This document shows positions 11,342 to 22,014 of a stretch of 64,000 nucleotides of DNA, piece by piece (within the stretch, counting starts at the first letter, position 1; every line of letters starts with the position of its first letter). The translations under genes and the position numbers were made by a program. The notes below the pieces were generated by a model. That model did no database searches. It saw only the letters and a list, made by a program, of their open reading frames with translations, and was not told where the DNA came from. The stretch is from Symbiodinium natans (taxonomy: Eukaryota; Sar; Dinophyceae; Suessiales; Symbiodiniaceae): positions 374,001 through 438,000 of the forward strand of contig CAJNDS010001224.1 of assembly GCA_905221605.1 (NCBI GenBank). Reading direction: 5' to 3'.

Positions 11342-11462
11342 TTGGGATGTTCCCCTTATACTAACAGCTCCTTAATAGGGATTGGAATAGGGGGGGAGGG
11401 GGGGGGGGGCGGGCATTAGAATCTCCTATTAAGGACTGCTAGTACAAGGGGTAACATCCCAA
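11342..11462. mobile_element. Palindromic element, GGGATGTTCCCC family (A1)
   Basis: The terminus TTGGGATGTTCCCCTTATAC is mirrored at the other end (CAAGGGGTAACATCCCAA). Inner arms are TCCTTAATAGGGATT and its complement, and the loop is G-rich (about 11390-11412). It is one of at least eight family members in the window. Confidence 0.85.
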
Positions 11463-12089
11463 AACTAACCCCGCAAACCCTGAACCCTAAACCCCAAACC
11501 CGAACCATATGCTGGCTGGACTTGAAGGCTTCTTGCCGTCTTTGAAAGCTTTTCCGTGCTTCGGGAGGCCAAAAAGTCTGAATTCCGCGCCCTGCACCCT
11601 TTGGAGCCTGGGTGATGATGAAGCACAAAGCCTAAACCTTCAACCCTAAGGGTTTAGGGTTTAGGGTTTAGGGCTTAGGGCGTAGGGTTTAGGGTTTAGG
11701 GTAAAACCCTTAACCCCAAACCCCAAGCCCTAAACAGCGAAGCCTGAACGCGAAACCGCAAACCCCAAGCCCTGAAGAGCAAACCCTAAACCCTAAACCC
11801 CAAACCCCAAGCCCTAAAGAAGCCCAAGACTCCGAAAACCCTAAACCCTAAACCCGAAACCCTAAACCCTAAACCCTAAACCCTAAACCCTAAACCCTAA
11901 ACCCCGAGGCCGCTCTCTGGGAACGCCATGCCGTCAGTTTGCCATCGCCGAGAGGGGCCAGCCGTCGCAGGGCAACTCCTCCGGCAACGGTTGGGCTTAG
12001 GGTTGAGGGTTTAGGGTGTGGGTTTGGGGTTTAGGGTTTGGGGTTTAGGGTTTAGGGTTTAGGGTTTAGGGGTTTAGGGTTTAGGGTTT

Positions 12090-12141
12090 GGCACGCGCTC
12101 TCTGCCAGCAGTGCTCAGCGCTCCCTTTGCTTTCCGAGGCC
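12090..12141. repeat. 52-bp segment duplicated at 60292-60343
   Basis: The 52 bp starting GGCACGCGCTCTCTGCCAGC match 60292-60343 perfectly, 48 kb away on the same strand. Here it follows a TTTAGGG array directly. The other copy sits between 13-bp direct repeats. Confidence 0.95.
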
Positions 12142-12792
12142 GCGGCACATGTGGCCGAACCCCCAGAGCATGCACACACTCAGGACTTTTCAATGAGGCC
12201 CGCTCCCGCAGGAAGCAGTCAGCCCCACTTCAACAAGCCCCGGGCCACAGCCGGAATCCCACTATACTCTACAACACACATAAGACTCCACAATCTTGAA
12301 TACTGTGCTTAGGGTTTAGGGTTTAGGGGTTAGGGTTTAGGGTTTAAGGGCTTGGTAAGTGGATTCGGGCTTCGGGAAGCCTTACGCCAGAAGAGCTTGA
12401 AGTACATACCTGCTGCACTTCCTGCCGATCCGTCGCATCAATTCCTGGTACCAAGAAAGTTCAACCTAAACCCTAAACCCTGAATACACACTCACTAACG
12501 TTGCGGTTACTCACCCCATACCCTACATTGGCCCTCATCTGAGGTTCGGGGGGCTGAGCAAGTAGTTCTCAAGTAGGGTTAAGTACGAGAAGCCCTCAAC
12601 CCTCAGCCCTAAAGCCTAAGCCCTAAGCCCTAAACCCTATAAATCCGCTTGAGGGTACTTATGACTCTACTTGTACCTACCTACAAAGGCCCCACAGAGC
12701 CCTTGAAACCCCTTCATTCAAGAAGGTGCCTTATAAGTGATAAGAAAGGCCCCTTATACATTTGCAAGGTCTATTCCTTAGCATTGTGGGCC

Positions 12793-12873
12793 CTAAACCC
12801 TAAACCCTAAACCCTAAACCCTAAGCCCTAAGCCCTAAACCCTAAACCCTAAACCTAAACCCTAAACCCTAAA
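12793..12873. repeat. CCCTAAA array abutting the 3' end of the LINE
   Basis: About eleven units, some CCCTAAG. On the minus strand the LINE 3' region runs into this array as TTTAGGG repeats. Confidence 0.9.
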
Positions 12874-13138
12874 TTAAGGGCTCCGTATCCAATCCTGCGA
12901 GCAGCCCCGGGATCTTATGAGAAAAATCGCCCGTCTCTCCTCGGGCGCGCGACTCCGGCGCGTGGCCTCAACGGTCCAAGCATGCGGTTGAGGGCTTCAG
13001 AGTGCCCTAAGCCCTTTTGACCCCGCGAGCTCTGCCGGGTTTCACAGCCGTCCATGCAGCCTTCATGAGCACTCGTGTAATGCCAAAGTTGTGTCTGGGA
13101 TCCAAGGCCTAGTACTCGTGACTACGCCCCGAATCACG

Positions 13139-16100
13139 TCAGGAATGAACGGCACTGGCATAGGCCCTTGAGGCCGCAGCAGTACCTAACGTCTCGAAGG
13201 TAACAACAATTTGGTGTCGCTGCCAAACTCGCAGGCAGAGGCTTTGCACATCCCCAAGAATGCTATCTAAAATGTCCGAGCTTGCGAAGCATGTGACAGC
13301 AATGGGTCTTTCAATCATTAAACGAAGGCTGAGCCAATGTTCGAACTCGGCAGGCACATCGGAACCAAGGGTCCATGAGAGCCACCCATCTTCAGTGTCT
13401 AGCACCGTGATTTGCAGCTCTTCAGACGGAGTTATTCCCAACAGACACGGCAGGTGCCAGCCGACTCTGTACTGGAAAGGGTGTCTCCAATTCTCGGCAG
13501 TGAGAGCCCGTATCGCGCCGTGCTGCTGTGTCTGAGCCTGGGCGAGGAAATGTTGCAGACCTTTCTGCTGCCACAAGTCCTTGTTAGCAACAGCTGTGTC
13601 GAAAGACTGCCCGCTACCCAAGAAAGCCCCATAGAAGGTGGCATACATCCAGCTTAAAGCATTCGACCAAGGTCCCGGTTTGCGGCTGACAACCTGAGTG
13701 AAATGCAGCAGAGTACTACGTGTTGGATTTTGGGCAGGGCGTCTGAACACGTGAGCCAAATATGTCCATCTTCGCATTTGCCAGCAGTGCGTCCACGCTC
13801 GAGTAGGTTCAAGGTCCAGCAGCAGGAGTACTATTCGCCTACGCAAGCGGTTGAGGTACATAGCCGGGGCATGTGGGAATTCCGCTGGGATATACAGTTG
13901 CAAACACAGAATCAGCATGGTGGTTTGGAGGGTTCTCACAGCAGTGAGGTTCTGGGCAGTAACGTCGATCAAGGGGGCAAACCACAACCAAGTAGATGCC
14001 ACATATCGGTAGAGCAAGGCACATGTCAATAAGGGTTCATGCCATTGGGCTCCTCGGAGAAAGGCTCGCATGCTCTCGTACGCGGAATGCGTTGCTATTC
14101 CTGCTGCTTTCAGCAACTGCTCGGAGCGAGGTTGCGCATCCTTCGGAAAAGCCAGAGTTTTGCGCAAGTAAGTGGTCTCATGCACCCATGCACACTGTCC
14201 AAGAAATTCGTCATCGTGAAAGTCAGATGGCTTGTCCATGTCAGGATGCACCAGCACCTGGGTCTTGGTGGGCGACAGGGACAAGCCGACATTTGCCAGC
14301 GCCCTCTGTAGCTCTGGCACCAGCCGTCGCGCTTGCGTTGCATCTTTGAATGTCATCAACACGTCGTCTACATAGGCCCACCCAAAGTGACTAGGATGCG
14401 GGAATTCTTCCCCCCGATGTGCCCATTGCCCGAAAATTTTGTCGAGGACCACCCCAAGCACAAAGCTGAACAGAGCAGCACTATAGCTATGTCCTTGTTG
14501 CACTCCTTGTTTCTGTGCAACGCACCATCGCTCATGACGCCACTCAAAGTGCAATGAGGGCGAGAGAACCACGCGCAACAGCTGAAGAGCCTCGTGAGCC
14601 TGCTCATCAGGTGTGTTTTCGATGACAAAACGGACGACTGCTAGGTGCGAAACATGGTCGAAGGCCCCGGCAATATCAGCATTCAGCCACACACCCGGTT
14701 TGCGAGCACGCGCCTGCTGGTCAATGTGCCAGTGTGCAGCACTCAGAGCATCCAAGGCTTGGGTGCCTTTGGCACCCCCAAGCTGGACAGGCGACAAACT
14801 CCACTTCGTCTGCAATCGTCGACTAAGCACCGAGCAGTAGAGCTTAGTGATCGATTCGATCAGGTGAATAGGCCGTATTTCGTCAACCGAAAGAACCCGA
14901 AGTCGTTTTGGTAGAAGTGCAATGTAAGCATTCACAGCGGGTTCGGGAAGCGAATCTGTACGGTGTAACGTGTTCAGGTGATTCAACAGGAGTGTCTTTC
15001 CCGACGATTGGTTCCAGATGGCCTTTATGAGTTCTACCGAGATGCCAGAAAGCCCAGCCACCTTGCCGAGGTGCATGTGCTCAATGCAGGGGCCAACCTC
15101 TTCTTCGCTGAAATCATGGGTGCCTTGATACTGTGCGTGTATCTGGAGTTCGTTCATATAAGTCGCGACGGCGTCCACTTCTTCGGGTTTCTGTTCTGGG
15201 GCAAAAAGACCTTGAAAGTGCTGTTGGATATGTTTCGCAGCGGCGTCCTGGCCCCCGCACCGATGCACGAGGTCATCAAACGACCCCTTAGGCTTCTGGC
15301 GTTGTCGCAAAAAACGAATAGCTCCGGCGTCCCCCATTTTGGCCTGGGCCTCCAAGTCTCTCAACCATTGTATTTTAGCAGCACCCCTGAAGAAAAGAAT
15401 ACGTCTCGTGAGCTCAGTCCTCTCGGAAGGGTCCGTGCACATTCGTCTTTTCCAACAGAGTTCCTTAATAAAGGGGCTGTCACGGTACTTTCTGGAGGGC
15501 GTGCTGGAGGACACTGTCTGTGAAATATGGCACAATTGCTCCCACTGTCCTGCCGCACTGGGGGGTTGCTGAGCTAAGTGGCCTGGTAGCTGTTCATCTA
15601 ACGCCTCCTTGCAGACAGACCACCTTGTGCATCTCCGTCGTCTACGCTTGCGGGCCTTTTTGGGCCTGTCCCCCAAACAGCTTTTGCACAGGATCCCTTC
15701 AGTGCGTACCAAAGCATGGTCAGTGCTAAGTTCATGTCGCGTTTCGGGAAAAACCTGGATATCAGGGGCAGTTTGAGGCCGAACAAGAGAAGAAACATAC
15801 GGTTTGCTGACGAAGGCGTAGTCGAGTTCGCTGGCGCTGACTGCACCAAATCTGGTTGGGCATCCGGAATACAAGGGAACAAATTGCACTTCAGACATGG
15901 CATCTGCTATCTGTAGCCCGCGTGGAGACCCAGATTCAGCATTGAAATCGCCGATAAACATGCAGAGGCTAGACCGCAACTGTTGAGACACAAGTCTCAG
16001 CTCCTGCACTGCCATATCAAACTCGTCATCAGGCTTGTCCGTATGAGGGAGGTGGACTGATACAACAGTGATACTCTGCTCTGTATGTGGGGGTATGTAA

Positions 16101-16441
16101 GTGACAGATATCATCCAAGAATAAGCATGTGATTCCACGACATAGTCAACAGAGTCACGGTCCAGCAGAATTGCTTGTCCCAGGTGCGAGCTAAGTGCGT
16201 GGCATCCGAAAACCAGGAACTCTCCAGCCACGCCAGCTTCACTACCATCATACTGGGTTAGGGAGTCCCGCTCACCCTTATGAAGAACTCCTAATCGGTG
16301 CAACCCTCCAACCTCCTGAAGCGCAAAAACATCCGAACACGGGTCAGTCAAGTCAAGCCAGTTAAGGAAGGACCCTAAAGCTTTACCCTGAACATTCCAA
16401 GAGTCGATCCGCAAGCTATACTGTTGGGCAACGACGTCCAT
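13139..16441 (-). CDS. LINE ORF2 polyprotein (1100 aa): EEP endonuclease + reverse transcriptase
   Basis: The EEP (APE-like) endonuclease is at about residues 10-250, with DSWNVQ (13-18), the catalytic glutamate in LQEVGG (E43), VSVHLPHT (H130), GDFNAES (164-170), ELDYAFVSK and STDHALV (D241, H242). A basic patch KKARKRRRRR (261-270) could be a nuclear localisation signal. The reverse transcriptase covers about residues 450-780: IRPIHLIESITKLYCSVLSR, NADIAGAFDH (motif A, D589), GVQQGHSYSAALFSF and the active site YVDD (690-693). The C-terminal 300 residues have no recognised RNase H or zinc knuckle. The start ATG is 18 nt past the ORF1 stop, in the same frame. The protein would nick target DNA and prime reverse transcription there. 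Confidence 0.95.
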   Translation of the reverse strand: MDVVAQQYSLRIDSWNVQGKALGSFLNWLDLTDPCSDVFALQEVGGLHRLGVLHKGERDSLTQYDGSEAGVAGEFLVFGCHALSSHLGQAILLDRDSVDYVVESHAYSWMISVTYIPPHTEQSITVVSVHLPHTDKPDDEFDMAVQELRLVSQQLRSSLCMFIGDFNAESGSPRGLQIADAMSEVQFVPLYSGCPTRFGAVSASELDYAFVSKPYVSSLVRPQTAPDIQVFPETRHELSTDHALVRTEGILCKSCLGDRPKKARKRRRRRCTRWSVCKEALDEQLPGHLAQQPPSAAGQWEQLCHISQTVSSSTPSRKYRDSPFIKELCWKRRMCTDPSERTELTRRILFFRGAAKIQWLRDLEAQAKMGDAGAIRFLRQRQKPKGSFDDLVHRCGGQDAAAKHIQQHFQGLFAPEQKPEEVDAVATYMNELQIHAQYQGTHDFSEEEVGPCIEHMHLGKVAGLSGISVELIKAIWNQSSGKTLLLNHLNTLHRTDSLPEPAVNAYIALLPKRLRVLSVDEIRPIHLIESITKLYCSVLSRRLQTKWSLSPVQLGGAKGTQALDALSAAHWHIDQQARARKPGVWLNADIAGAFDHVSHLAVVRFVIENTPDEQAHEALQLLRVVLSPSLHFEWRHERWCVAQKQGVQQGHSYSAALFSFVLGVVLDKIFGQWAHRGEEFPHPSHFGWAYVDDVLMTFKDATQARRLVPELQRALANVGLSLSPTKTQVLVHPDMDKPSDFHDDEFLGQCAWVHETTYLRKTLAFPKDAQPRSEQLLKAAGIATHSAYESMRAFLRGAQWHEPLLTCALLYRYVASTWLWFAPLIDVTAQNLTAVRTLQTTMLILCLQLYIPAEFPHAPAMYLNRLRRRIVLLLLDLEPTRAWTHCWQMRRWTYLAHVFRRPAQNPTRSTLLHFTQVVSRKPGPWSNALSWMYATFYGAFLGSGQSFDTAVANKDLWQQKGLQHFLAQAQTQQHGAIRALTAENWRHPFQYRVGWHLPCLLGITPSEELQITVLDTEDGWLSWTLGSDVPAEFEHWLSLRLMIERPIAVTCFASSDILDSILGDVQSLCLRVWQRHQIVVTFETLGTAAASRAYASAVHS

Positions 16442-16465
16442 CTCAGTTTCAGTCCCTAGTCAGAT
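16439..16465 (-). promoter_or_regulatory. Possible stop-codon readthrough site between ORF1 and ORF2
   Basis: ORF1 ends ATC TGA CTA GGG on the minus strand. TGA followed by CTA is a known leaky-stop context in animals and viruses. The next six codons are sense, and ORF2's ATG follows in the same frame, so readthrough would give an ORF1-ORF2 fusion. Whether it works in this organism is inference. Confidence 0.45.
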
Positions 16466-17578
16466 CTGTCCCAGCTGGGCTTCGACCTCGGCCTCGGAGA
16501 TTCCTGTGAGCCCGGAGATAGGGCCAACATTAAAATGGCATGTGAAGCTGGGCTCAGACGAAACTTTGACCGAAAAAACCCTCGCAGGCTTGACGACCTG
16601 GATCTGCGTGAGTTCCAGCGCTGCAAGGCGATCAAACTCGAACCATATGATCCCCTTACCAAAATCAACAACCAGTGCATCAGTACCCTTCTGTAGTAGC
16701 TTGGCAAGAGCTTCCCTGCAAGCCGAGATTGCTCTGTTCTTGGCACGACGTTCGGGAGTCTTTGAGGGTGTCAGCCACACTGTGTTTCCTTGGCTGTTGC
16801 TGGCTTTGTTGGAGTAAGCTGCCTGTATGTCATAAAAGCGAGCACGGTCTTCTTCAGGCGAACTCGTGGACTGCAGAATGATGTTCGCGATCCGAGACTT
16901 ACGCCCCCAAACAAATGTCCTGACAATCAAACTCTTGTGCGAGTCCGACCAATGTCTGAGAAAAGCGTCAAGGTCCCTTGTGATGACATCTCGGTCGGAA
17001 TCAAAATTCCAGCCTCCCACAATAACATGAAGAAAATTCGTGTCTGTCTGATTGCCATTGTGCTTTCCTTCGCCACGCCAGCTTGATGTCGGTCCGCTTG
17101 GGGTGACTGCTGAGGTCTGAGGGGGGGATCTGTGCCGACGAACCTCCTCAGTCAATGTTTGCACCTGGGAAGACAAAGCCTGGAAACGCGCATCATCATC
17201 CTTCTTGTTCTTCTCTACTACATGTTGCAGGTCGTCAATGCGACAGTCTTGCTTCGTGACGATCTCATGAAAATCACTGATCTGAGTCGAAAGCATGCTG
17301 TGCTGGGACATAAACATGGATTGCATCTGCATGGCCCAAGCTGGTGCAGGTGAGTCAGAGCCAACCCCCTTGTCCCTCAGCAGCCTTTCCAGCATCGCCT
17401 CTGCTGACTCTTCCGGAAAGGGTTCTCCATGCTTGGCTAATGCGCCAGTTCCTTCACGAGGCCTCTTGCAGGATTTAGGACTGTCATCATTGGCATTTTC
17501 GTCCTTACACTCTTTCATGCCACGGTCATCAGGTTCTGCATCTGAGATTTCAACATAGCCTGGTACAGGAAAAGCCAT
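16460..17578 (-). CDS. LINE ORF1 protein (372 aa), coiled coil plus RNA-binding-like region
   Basis: ORF1 is probably the nucleic-acid-binding protein of the LINE ribonucleoprotein. ATG at 17578 is preferred over an in-frame TTG 36 nt upstream. The N-terminal part is acidic (ISDAEPDDRGMKECKDENAN). A central coiled-coil-like stretch with heptad spacing runs around residues 105-165 (ISDFHEIVTKQDCRIDDLQ and EKNKKDDDARFQALSSQVQT). A following domain, about residues 195-350, begins FLHVIVGGWNFDSDRDVI and ends near DFGKGIIWFEF, as in RRM-like ORF1 proteins. No CCHC knuckle is seen. It ends with TGA followed by CTAG, in the same frame as ORF2. Confidence 0.75.
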   Translation of the reverse strand: MAFPVPGYVEISDAEPDDRGMKECKDENANDDSPKSCKRPREGTGALAKHGEPFPEESAEAMLERLLRDKGVGSDSPAPAWAMQMQSMFMSQHSMLSTQISDFHEIVTKQDCRIDDLQHVVEKNKKDDDARFQALSSQVQTLTEEVRRHRSPPQTSAVTPSGPTSSWRGEGKHNGNQTDTNFLHVIVGGWNFDSDRDVITRDLDAFLRHWSDSHKSLIVRTFVWGRKSRIANIILQSTSSPEEDRARFYDIQAAYSNKASNSQGNTVWLTPSKTPERRAKNRAISACREALAKLLQKGTDALVVDFGKGIIWFEFDRLAALELTQIQVVKPARVFSVKVSSEPSFTCHFNVGPISGLTGISEAEVEAQLGQI

Positions 17579-17654
17579 GGCACCCTCTGCTACGCGGAAA
17601 CTCCAAGCCAACAACCAGGGGGACTCGAGCCTTGAACCCTTGAGCCGTAGCCAG

Positions 17655-17725
17655 CCCTAAACCCTAAACCCTAAACCCCAAACCCTAAAGCCTAAACCCC
17701 AAACCCTAAACCCTAAACCCTAACC
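17655..17725. repeat. CCCTAAA array abutting the 5' end of the LINE
   Basis: CCCTAAA units with some CCCCAAA variants start where the LINE leader ends and have the same orientation as the array at its other end. Confidence 0.9.
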
Positions 17726-18302
17726 TGAGTTGCAACTACCCCTTGGTTTGTGGTCCAGGTCTTGGAGCTGGATTTTTCTGTTTGAGGGCAAAGAAAGCTT
17801 TCTGTAGGGTTTAGGGCTGAGGGCGGCACCTGGGTAGTCATGAGCAGGGTTTAGGGTTTAGGGGTTTAGGGTTTAGGGTACAGTTTAAAGGTATGGCAGG
17901 GTTGTATCCCTGCTTATAGCTATCCATGCATCTCCAAGTAGGTGGGTGATTCTCATGGAGCCAAACACACCCCCCCCCCCCCCCCACGGCCAATTGGCTG
18001 AACAAACGGGCTCCGCGGTGTGGACTGAATCTATCCTGAACGCGAAAGGGGATGTGGGTACAACAGTGCTGGGCTTTCTGGTGCCTTGTGTGGCTTCTGC
18101 GACCCTAAACCCTAAACCCCTAAACCCTAAACCCTAAATCCTAAACCCTAAACCCTCAAACCCTCAACCCTAAACCCTAAACCCTAAAACCCAAAAAACC
18201 CTAAACCCTAAAACCCTAAACCAAGGGCTTGCAGGCCTGGGAAGTGTGCAGGGATGTAGAGTCTGGGACTCCGGAATCGGCCCGCCCTTACTAGACTAAC
18301 TA

Positions 18303-18388
18303 TTTGGGATGTTCTTCCTTGTACTAACAGTCCTTAATAGGACTTGTAGTAGCTACTAAGGGCTGTCTGTACAAGGGGGCAACATCCC
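18303..18388. mobile_element. Palindromic element A2 with perfect 9-bp target-site duplication
   Basis: The element begins TTTGGGATGTTC and ends GCAACATCCC. It is flanked by GACTAACTA at 18294-18302 and again at 18389-18397. A perfect 9-bp direct repeat just outside a palindrome is the mark of a transposition-like insertion. There is no coding capacity, so it would need a transposase in trans. Confidence 0.85.
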
Positions 18389-18803
18389 GACTAACTAGAA
18401 TAGTTAAGGGGCTTAGAACCTAATTCAGGATCCTTATCACCCAATCTAGGGTCCTTACAACTCTACTAAATATACAACTAGGGGGATCCCCTCCTTGTAC
18501 CAACCTGCTTTCACCAAAAGGGGCGCTCAGCCTCAACTGTGTCTGCTCGAGAAGCTTAGGGTTTAGGGTTTAGGGTTTAGGGTTTAGGGTTTAGGGTTTA
18601 GGGTTTAGGGTTTAGGGTTTAGGATTTAGGGGTGCTTAGCCGACCTCCAACCGCATGGCAGCCTCTGCGTTGTCTGGCACGCCTGCCGAAGATCGCTTCT
18701 CGGACAAGGCACCCTAAACCCTAAACCCTAAACCCTAAACCCCTAAACCCCTAAACCCCTAAACCCCTAAACTTCAAGCACGTGTCCATGAGATAGCGCG
18801 CTA

Positions 18804-18884
18804 TGCTACTATTTGCTTAAGAACTTCCACGAAACGAAGGATGCGAATCCCTTTTTGGAGGGTTCTTAATCAAAGCGTAGTATA
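18804..18884. mobile_element. Palindromic element, TTTGCTTAAGAAC family (B1)
   Basis: The left arm CTACTATTTGCTTAAGAAC pairs with the right arm GTTCTTAATCAAAGCGTAG. Other members in the window are at about 23035, 30573, 37211, 39584, 44077, 45127 and 52926. Their inner ends carry C-run/A-run or T-run/G-run tracts. Confidence 0.75.
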
Positions 18885-20160
18885 TCTAGGGACCCTAAAC
18901 GGATTCATGGTCCACACACCCTAATAATAGGGGGTGCGACGATGGGGTACACGATCCTAAATTTGGAGCTCATTTGGTCGCCAGCTGCATATTTTCTCAT
19001 ATAAACAATGCAGGATGCAGACATGGAGGTTCAACAAGTAGGGTTACAAGTACCCTGAATAGGGGAAAAAACGTCTACTACCCTGAGCCCTAAACCTAAT
19101 GAACATTAAGATTCTTCTTGAAAGACTACCACGAGGGGCAAGCCCCCTACCTCTGAAGCTGTTCCTAAAACACGCCGAAGAGAGTAGCAAAAACAAGCCC
19201 AGTGCTCCAAGAAACGCTAATTGAAAAGCCTCGGGAAATGCCCGGAGTTGTGTTTTCTTCAGCTTCGGAGCGAGACGTTTATCGGAGTTGCAAGCCTTGA
19301 CAACGTCGGGCCATGAGGCTCGGTGTTGGTCGCTACCCGCCCAGCTGAACTGGTACGTCCGCATTGCAAGCATAGGGTTTAGGGCAAGATGTTGGGCAAA
19401 GAACAGGTGGGTCTAAGCAGCCTGACATACTGTCTTGCCCATAATGATGGGCACCCAGTATATGTGTATATACTACAATTTGGAAGGAACCCTTGAAAAA
19501 GCACTCACCAAAACCTTCATACCGTTTCATGTCACCCATGTAGCCCCGAACGTAGAGCTTCCGCTTTCTGCTCCTCCGCTCCAGTCCCTAAACCCTCAAC
19601 CCTCAACCCTAAACCCTAAACCCCGCAAGCTCTTCCGAATGGCCTCCCGCAAAGGATTCCAGCGCTGCCAGCAGTGAGTCGCTCTGTGAGGTTGCGAGGT
19701 CCAGGAGCCTCGCAGGAGATCCCGAACTCTCCCCTGAGAACCATCATTAAAGACTGTAAGGGTTAGGGTTTAGGGTTTAGGGTTTAGGGCTTAGGGTTTA
19801 GGGTTTAGGGATTAGGGTTTAGGGTTCATATAAGCCAGAACACAGCAGATTCGATGTTCCCCTCAGGGTTCTAAGTATAGCTAACACCTGCTTCTTAACT
19901 ACCCATGAACCTCCAAGCACGCTAAGCCCCAAGAACCATAAACCCTACACCCTAAAACCTAAACCGTAAGCCCAATTACCGAGAGCCCAGAACACGCATA
20001 GTGTTGGGGCCGCAGCTGTCGCTGGTGTTTCGACGCCAAAGCGCGCATCTCCTCTGCGAAAGCCTTGTTGAACATCCAGCTCTTGGAAGGGTCAGGGTCA
20101 GGGCCCAGGGGTTTTCTAGGGCTTAGGGTACCTTGCAGCTTGAGCCCTAAAAGCCCCTGC

Positions 20161-20546
20161 AAGCAAGGGATCCTTTGAAGTTGTCAAGGCCCCTTATAAT
20201 CGGGTCAGAAGCTACATGTCGTGGTTCGTTTTAAAACACAATGCCCCGCAACTAAGGAAGATACGAAGGATCGTTAAGAACACCCCAAAAATCAATAACA
20301 TTGTTCCTCATAAGGGAAATATAGGGATGAGTTGTCATTATTTTCTTGGGGTTCCTGAAGGGTGTAAAGTAATGTCGGTATAAATACTTGCATGCACGCA
20401 TGCACGCATGCACGCAAATACCTATATATATATATGTATATGTATATGTATACACAGAATACAACCTGCATTAACAATTATAAGCAAACAACAAAAACAA
20501 ATACACATATATAATAATGCATATACATACACACATAAATATAAAT

Positions 20547-20580
<34 letters not shown>

Positions 20581-20700
20581 TCGTAGCCCAACATGACTTA
20601 AAGTTCAGCGACCGCCCAAGCATGCCTTCCTGCACCTTGTTCACAGAGGGCAGCCGGAGCACTAAAACTTAAGCGTCCTTCAACGAACCCTTTTGCACCT
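20161..20700. other. AT-rich non-coding stretch with short microsatellites
   Basis: It holds (GCATGCAC)-type units at about 20390-20416, TATA-type repeats at about 20424-20450 and 20545-20580, and GA repeats at 20564-20580. No array, gene or RNA gene is seen. Confidence 0.6.
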
Positions 20701-20727
20701 AAAGCCCTAAACCCTATAAACCTTAAA

Positions 20728-20930
20728 CTTAAACCCTACACCCTAACCCTAAACCCAATCCTTAAAAGCAACCCTAGACTCCCAAAACGCCCAAACCATA
20801 TCAACTTCAAGCCACACACCTCTTGCACTTAAACCCTACACCCTAACCCTTAACTCAATCCTTAAAAGCAACCCTAGACTGCCAAAACCGCCACACCACA
20901 TAAACCTCAGGCCACACACCTCTTGGACTT
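20728..20930. repeat. Two tandem copies of a 100-bp unit
   Basis: The unit starting CTTAAACCCTACACCCTAAC recurs with a period of exactly 100 bp (20728 and 20828), with a few mismatches. Its edges carry degenerate telomeric heptamers. Confidence 0.8.
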
Positions 20931-21477
20931 TAAACCCTAAACCCTAAACCCTAAATCCTTAACCCTAAACCCTAAACCCTACACCTGGACCCGGGCATCA
21001 GCATCCATTTGCATCGGTCGAGCGGATCGCCCCGGAGCCCGGGGGAAAGCTAGGACAGCTCCTGGCTTTGTGTGCTGGGGAATTAGGGGGTCAAGATTCC
21101 GTTCTTAGGGACAAAAGCTTCAGGGCCTTGTTGTTAAATGTTTCTTTAATTAGGGGGCTTGTGTTTCCGGGTTCAGGAAGTTGGATTCTTAATGCAGAGT
21201 GCAGTGTAGGGTTCGCACGCGAGGGCTCTTGGCTGCAAGCCGTGTCGCCGCTTTTCATCTTCTGGTCTTGAGGCCAGTCTCTCTGGGAAATTTAAAAACA
21301 AGATTGACAAGGGGGACTGGATGGGGGATTGTACCAGCACCCTAAGCCCCTAACCGGCCGAAGCAAGCAGGAGGCACACAAACGGAAAACCCTAGCAAGG
21401 AGACCCAAACAAGTGCTCATAAGTCATATGCTACATGTGTGAGGTTGGTTCCACAAACAAAAGCACAAACAACTCTC

Positions 21478-21518
21478 TCTCTCTCTCTATACATATATAT
21501 ATATACCAATACTAATAG

Positions 21519-21549
<31 letters not shown>

Positions 21550-21622
21550 GCTACTACTACTACAACTACTACTACTACTACTACTCCTCCTACTGCTGCT
21601 ACTGCTACTGCTACTGCTACTG

Positions 21623-21705
<83 letters not shown>

Positions 21706-21752
21706 GCTACTGCTACTACTGCTACTGCTACTGCTACTGCTACTAACAACGA
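21478..21752. repeat. CT tract and long (CTA)n / (CTG) trinucleotide microsatellite
   Basis: A CT run (about 21475-21489) and ATATAC run precede about 75 trinucleotides, mostly CTA with interspersed CTG and CTC (21517-21745). All long ORFs over it (poly-T/A, poly-S, poly-V) are artefacts. Confidence 0.97.
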
Positions 21753-22014
21753 TAATGATAATCACAACAAAATAACAATAATAGAAATAATATCAATAAT
21801 AACAATAACAAGAATGACAATAATAATCATAACAATACTAATAATAACACTAAGGAAAACAATAATAACGACAATCATCAGAATAACAATACTCATAACA
21901 ATAGTAATAACATTACTACTGATAATAATCATGATAATCATAATAGCCATAAAGAAATAATGTATATATCTATCTATCTTTATATATATATATATCCATA
22001 CATAGATCATACAT

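Larger units (their letters stand above)
8838..12792. repeat. Array-rich non-coding region
   Basis: TTTAGGG-type arrays lie at about 8938-8988, 9106-9215 (about 15 units), 10851-10874, 11649-11701, 12004-12088 and 12309-12347. CCCTAAA-type arrays lie at about 9804-9884, 10556-10637, 11777-11800 and 11836-11905. Unique pieces in between are under about 350 bp. The segment 11905-11995 reads openly on the plus strand (RSLGTPCRQFAIAERGQPSQ) and may be an exon, but no boundary is convincing. Nothing else coding is supported. Confidence 0.6.
12874..17654 (-). mobile_element. Non-LTR retrotransposon (LINE) with EEP endonuclease and reverse transcriptase
   Basis: A full-length-looking element on the minus strand holds a short 5' leader, ORF1 (17578-16460), ORF2 (16441-13139) and about 265 bp of 3' sequence. 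Both ORFs are intact, so it may be young. Its boundaries were set where unique sequence meets heptamer arrays. On the element's own strand the array reads TTTAGGG on both sides, as expected if it inserted inside an array. No poly(A) tail is seen, and the element's 3' end passes into TTTAGGG units. There is no long terminal repeat. Confidence 0.85.
17726..20160. repeat. Array-rich non-coding region
   Basis: Main arrays are at about 17846-17880, 18101-18215, 18553-18626, 18712-18772 (CCCTAAAC variants), 19590-19625 and 19758-19826. A C-run is at 17970-17986. Palindromic elements lie at 18303-18388 and 18804-18884. No supported gene; the 109-aa minus-strand ORF at 19044-19373 shows no recognisable feature. 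Confidence 0.55.

Noticed and set aside
13139-16441. Small ORFs antisense to or overlapping the LINE ORF2
   Set aside because: Shadows of the strongly supported 1100-aa reading frame.
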